DNA from: Streptomyces sp. WM6386
GTDB taxonomy: Bacteria > Actinomycetota > Actinomycetes > Streptomycetales > Streptomycetaceae
Direction of reading: 5' to 3'
NCBI RefSeq assembly: GCF_000972385.1
Contig: NZ_JXTE01000011.1
Span: 83,680 to 147,679, forward strand
DNA: 64,000 nt
Part shown: positions 61,552 to 64,000 of the stretch, piece after piece
Position numbering within the stretch: the first letter of the stretch is position 1
How the letters are laid out: each line of letters opens with the position of its first letter
Program-made: the position numbers and the translations under genes
Notes under the pieces: model-generated
What the model was told of the DNA's origin: nothing
The model's database searches: none
The model's input: the letters and a program-made list of their open reading frames with translations, nothing else

Positions 61552-62499
61552 ATGAACGGCTCGCGCATCGCCGCCGTCGGCCACTACCAGCCCGCCAAGG
61601 TACTCACCAACGAGGACCTGGCGGGCCTGGTCGACACCAGCGACGAGTGGATCAGAAGCCGGGTGGGCATCCGCACACGTCACATCGCGGGACCCGACGA
61701 GCCCGTCGACGAGCTCGCCTCGCACGCCGCCGCCAAGGCGCTCGCCGCCGCCGGTCTCACGCCCGGCGACATCGACCTGGTCCTGGTCGCCACGTCCACC
61801 GCCGTGGACCGCTCCCCGAACATGGCCGCCCGGGTCGCCGCCCGGCTCGGCATCCCCTCGCCGGCCGCGATGGACGTCAACGTGGTGTGCGCGGGCTTCA
61901 CCCATGCGCTGGCCACCGCCGACCACACCATCCGGGCGGGTGCCGCGACCCGGGCGCTGGTCATCGGCGCCGACAAGATGTCCGACGTGGCCGACTGGAC
62001 CGACCGCACGACCTGTGTGCTCGTCGGCGACGGGGCGGGGGCCGCCGTCGTGGAGGCCTGCGGCCCGGGCGACGAGGCCGGCATCGGGCCCGTGCTGTGG
62101 GGTTCGGTGCCCGAGATGGGGAACGCGGTGCGCATCGAGGGGCAGCCCGCACGGTTCGCGCAGGAGGGGCAGAGCGTGTACCGCTGGGCGACCACCCAGC
62201 TGCCGCCGCTGGCCCGCAAGGCCTGCGAGCGGGCGGGGCTCACGCCCGACGAACTCGCCGGGGTCGTCCTGCACCAGGCCAATCTGCGGATCATCGAGCC
62301 GCTCGCCGAGAGGATCGGCGCCGTCAACGCCGTCGTCGCACGGGATGTCGCCGAATCGGGCAACACCTCCGCGGCCAGCATCCCGCTCGCCTTCTCCAAG
62401 CTCGTCGAGCAGGGCGCCCTCTCCACCGGGGACCCGGTGCTGTTCTTCGGGTTCGGCGGGAACCTGTCGTACGCGGGACAGGTCGTCCGCTGCCCGTGA
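61552..62499 (+). CDS. Beta-ketoacyl-ACP synthase III-type enzyme (FabH-like)
   Basis: A 315-residue KAS III. The triad is Cys113 in VVCAGFTHAL, His241 in HQANLRI and Asn271 in ESGNTSAAS. It condenses acyl-CoA with malonyl-ACP, or starts chains for a specialised pathway; no acyl carrier or other FAS gene is nearby. ATG 61552 has GAGGGGGA upstream. It lies 149 bases after the small partner gene and before the GntR regulator. Its relation to formate metabolism, if any, is unclear. Confidence 0.93.
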   Translation: MNGSRIAAVGHYQPAKVLTNEDLAGLVDTSDEWIRSRVGIRTRHIAGPDEPVDELASHAAAKALAAAGLTPGDIDLVLVATSTAVDRSPNMAARVAARLGIPSPAAMDVNVVCAGFTHALATADHTIRAGAATRALVIGADKMSDVADWTDRTTCVLVGDGAGAAVVEACGPGDEAGIGPVLWGSVPEMGNAVRIEGQPARFAQEGQSVYRWATTQLPPLARKACERAGLTPDELAGVVLHQANLRIIEPLAERIGAVNAVVARDVAESGNTSAASIPLAFSKLVEQGALSTGDPVLFFGFGGNLSYAGQVVRCP

Positions 62500-62564
62500 C
62501 CTGCCGGTACGACGGGGTGTGACGCGGTCGACTCCGTGACGGACTGGCTACGGTGCGCCGTAGG

Positions 62565-62574
62565 CTGTAGACGA
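62565..62574. promoter_or_regulatory. GntR-type half or near-site before the GntR gene
   Basis: CTGTAGACGA, carrying TGTAGAC, the reverse of the GTCTACA core found at 59801-59807. It lies about 65 bases before the ATG at 62639. An auto-regulatory site of the GntR protein is suggested by the shared core. Confidence 0.4.
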
Positions 62575-62638
62575 AAGACAATTCATGCCGACTTTCGGAC
62601 TGCAGTCGTCTCGCGCTGCCCAGGAGGGGGACCGACCG

Positions 62639-63319
62639 ATGTTGTCGACGCCAGGACTGCCACAGGGTGCGGTGCCCAAACTGGAACGCCCCGGCCCGCT
62701 GCGCGACCGTGTCTACGAGGCGCTGCTCGAACTCATCACCACCCGAGCGCTACAGCCGGGCCAGCACCTGGTCGAGAGCGAGCTCGCCGGCCATCTCGGC
62801 GTCTCGCGGCAGCCCGTGCGTGAGGCGTTGCAGCGGTTGAACACGGAGGGGTGGGTCGATCTGCGGCCCGCGCAGGGCGCGTTCGTGCATGAGCCCACCG
62901 AGGAGGAGGCCGACCAACTCCTCACCGTCCGCACGCTGTTGGAGGCCGAAGCCGCCCGGCTCGCCGCGGCCAACGCGTCCAAGGCCGGCATCGAGGCCCT
63001 GCGCGACATCCAGGAGCAGGGCATGCGGGCCGTCGCCGCGGACGACGTGGACGCCGCGGTCCTGCTCAACGCCCGTTTCCACGCGAAGGTCATGGAACTG
63101 GCCGGCAACGCCGTTCTCGCCGAGCTCGCCGCGCAGGTCGACCGGCGTGTCCGCTGGTACTACGCGCCCATCGCCCGGCAGCGCGGACAGCAGTCCTGGG
63201 TCGAACACCGGGAACTGATCGGCGCGATCATGGACCGTGACGAGACGCGCGCCACGCAGCTCATGCGCGAACACACGGAACACACGCGTCGCTCGTACCA
63301 CGCCCGGGCCAAGTCCTGA
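62639..63319 (+). CDS. GntR-family regulator, FadR/FCD type
   Basis: A 226-residue regulator. The winged helix includes YEALLELITTRALQPGQHLV then SELAGHLGVSRQPVREALQR, and the helical FCD domain (about 90-215) carries NARFHAKVMELAGN and the metal-site His residues (FHAK, VEHRELIGAI, MREHTEHTRR). FCD domains bind carboxylates, so a formate- or oxalate-like ligand is possible. AGGAGGGGG precedes ATG 62639; an earlier in-frame ATG at 62585 has no ribosome site. It may regulate itself, and possibly the transporter and fdh operon. Confidence 0.93.
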   Translation: MLSTPGLPQGAVPKLERPGPLRDRVYEALLELITTRALQPGQHLVESELAGHLGVSRQPVREALQRLNTEGWVDLRPAQGAFVHEPTEEEADQLLTVRTLLEAEAARLAAANASKAGIEALRDIQEQGMRAVAADDVDAAVLLNARFHAKVMELAGNAVLAELAAQVDRRVRWYYAPIARQRGQQSWVEHRELIGAIMDRDETRATQLMREHTEHTRRSYHARAKS

Positions 63320-63448
63320 CTCCTTTGTCCTGCGAGTGGAGAAAGTCAGCACCAATTCGTGCACAGCTTCTTCCCAGGTGGGGCAGCCGCTGCTACGTTC
63401 CCCTCGAAAGCACGACGGCAGGCGGCCGAGTGAGGCGGGGAGGGGCTC

Positions 63449-64000
63449 GTGAGACGGATGACGGCGCGACCCGCGAATTCTCATCAGGCCCGGCTGCTCA
63501 AGCTGTTGCGTGACGGGGGTCCCAACTCCCGTGCACAGCTCGGCGATCAGGTCGACCTGTCGCGGTCCAAGCTGGCCGTGGAGGTGGACCGGCTGCTGGA
63601 GACGGGCCTGGTCGTGGCCGACGGACTCGCCGCCTCGCGCGGCGGCCGCCGCTCCCACAACATCCGGCTCGCCCCCAACCTGCGTTTCCTCGGCGTGGAC
63701 ATCGGCGCGACCTCGATCGATGTCGCCGTCACCAACGCCGAGCTGGAGATCCTGGGGCACCTCAACCAGCCCATGGACGTCCGCGAGGGCCCGGTCGCGG
63801 TCTTCGAGCAAGTCCTGTCCATGGCCGCGAAGTTGAAGGCGACGGGGCTTGCGGAAGGTTTCGACGGTGCCGGCATCGGCGTGCCGGGGCCGGTCCGCTT
63901 CCCCGAGGGTGTTCCGGTGGCTCCGCCGATCATGCCGGGCTGGGACGGTTTCCCGGTCCGGGAGGCGCTCAGTCAGGAGCTGGGCTGCCCGGTCATGGTC
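63449..64000 (+). CDS. ROK-family regulator (partial, runs off right edge)
   Basis: About 184 residues are visible. A winged-helix N-terminus (HQARLLKLLRDGGPNSRAQL, then SRSKLAVEVDRLLETG) is followed by the start of the ROK kinase-like domain (FLGVDIGATSIDVAVTN and GAGIGVPGPV), with the phosphate-binding loop. Such proteins repress sugar-utilisation genes. The GTG at 63449 has GGGAGG just upstream; ATG 63458 is an alternative start. The rest lies beyond the window. Confidence 0.92.
   Translation, partial: MRRMTARPANSHQARLLKLLRDGGPNSRAQLGDQVDLSRSKLAVEVDRLLETGLVVADGLAASRGGRRSHNIRLAPNLRFLGVDIGATSIDVAVTNAELEILGHLNQPMDVREGPVAVFEQVLSMAAKLKATGLAEGFDGAGIGVPGPVRFPEGVPVAPPIMPGWDGFPVREALSQELGCPVMV

Noticed and set aside
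1..64000. tRNA, rRNA, transposase or integrase genes
   Set aside because: None seen on reading both strands; a dedicated tRNA or covariance-model scan would be needed to exclude small RNAs.

Overview
The window is chromosomal DNA from a high-GC actinomycete, almost certainly a Streptomyces. The evidence is very high GC at third codon positions, many GTG starts, paired XRE/DUF5753 and DUF574 genes, CBM2-bearing cellulases under CebR-type operators, and an HspR-type site before dnaK. I see no rRNA or tRNA gene, CRISPR array, transposase, integrase or prophage structural gene. Many genes are packed with 1-4 base stop/start overlaps.

Layout. 1-6.8 kb: a stress block. A minus-strand operon (CBS protein, membrane protein, PfpI/DJ-1 protein, large catalase KatE running off the left edge) and a DUF2795-type gene each follow a SigB-type promoter. 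A pyruvate-oxidase-like enzyme and a SigB/SigF-family sigma factor lie beside them. 6.9-14.2 kb: a surface protein with a tandem repeat, an aminotransferase-like protein without its catalytic lysine coupled to a metallo-beta-lactamase (MBL) hydrolase, a DedA/MBL pair, a resolvase-like orphan, and a membrane-anchored phosphatase-superfamily protein. 14.3-17.3 kb: OsmC, a DnaK with a HAIR-like element, and a small exported peptide. 17.3-23.8 kb: the respiratory nitrate reductase operon narGHJI. 23.9-30.2 kb: regulators, methyltransferases, a pterin dehydratase, and a YafY/WYL regulator divergent from two small genes across a perfect palindrome.

30.2-41.8 kb: a plant-cell-wall degradation island with rhamnogalacturonan lyase (PL11), xyloglucanase (GH74), GH48, GH5 and GH6, four of them carrying CBM2. 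GH48 and GH5 are divergent with one CebR box each; GH74 has a different 18-bp palindrome. 41.9-54.1 kb: mixed metabolism and transport (methyltransferase, SDR, EamA, aldo/keto reductase, acyl-CoA ligase, MFS/Lrp pair, LysR/SBF pair, a DUF4185-like propeller protein) with decayed gene fragments in between. 54.2-63.3 kb: a formate module. It holds fdhD, three FDH genes in which the alpha subunit is split over two genes, a short coupled leader ORF, a divergent OFA-family transporter with its 45-residue partner, a KAS III enzyme and a GntR/FadR regulator. The right edge cuts a ROK-family regulator.

The genes suggest a soil saprophyte that degrades plant polymers, survives oxidative stress and can respire nitrate and oxidise formate. 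The least explained items are the lysine-less aminotransferase/MBL pair, the split FDH with its leader ORF and shared GTCTACA sites, and several operator-like palindromes without a named regulator.
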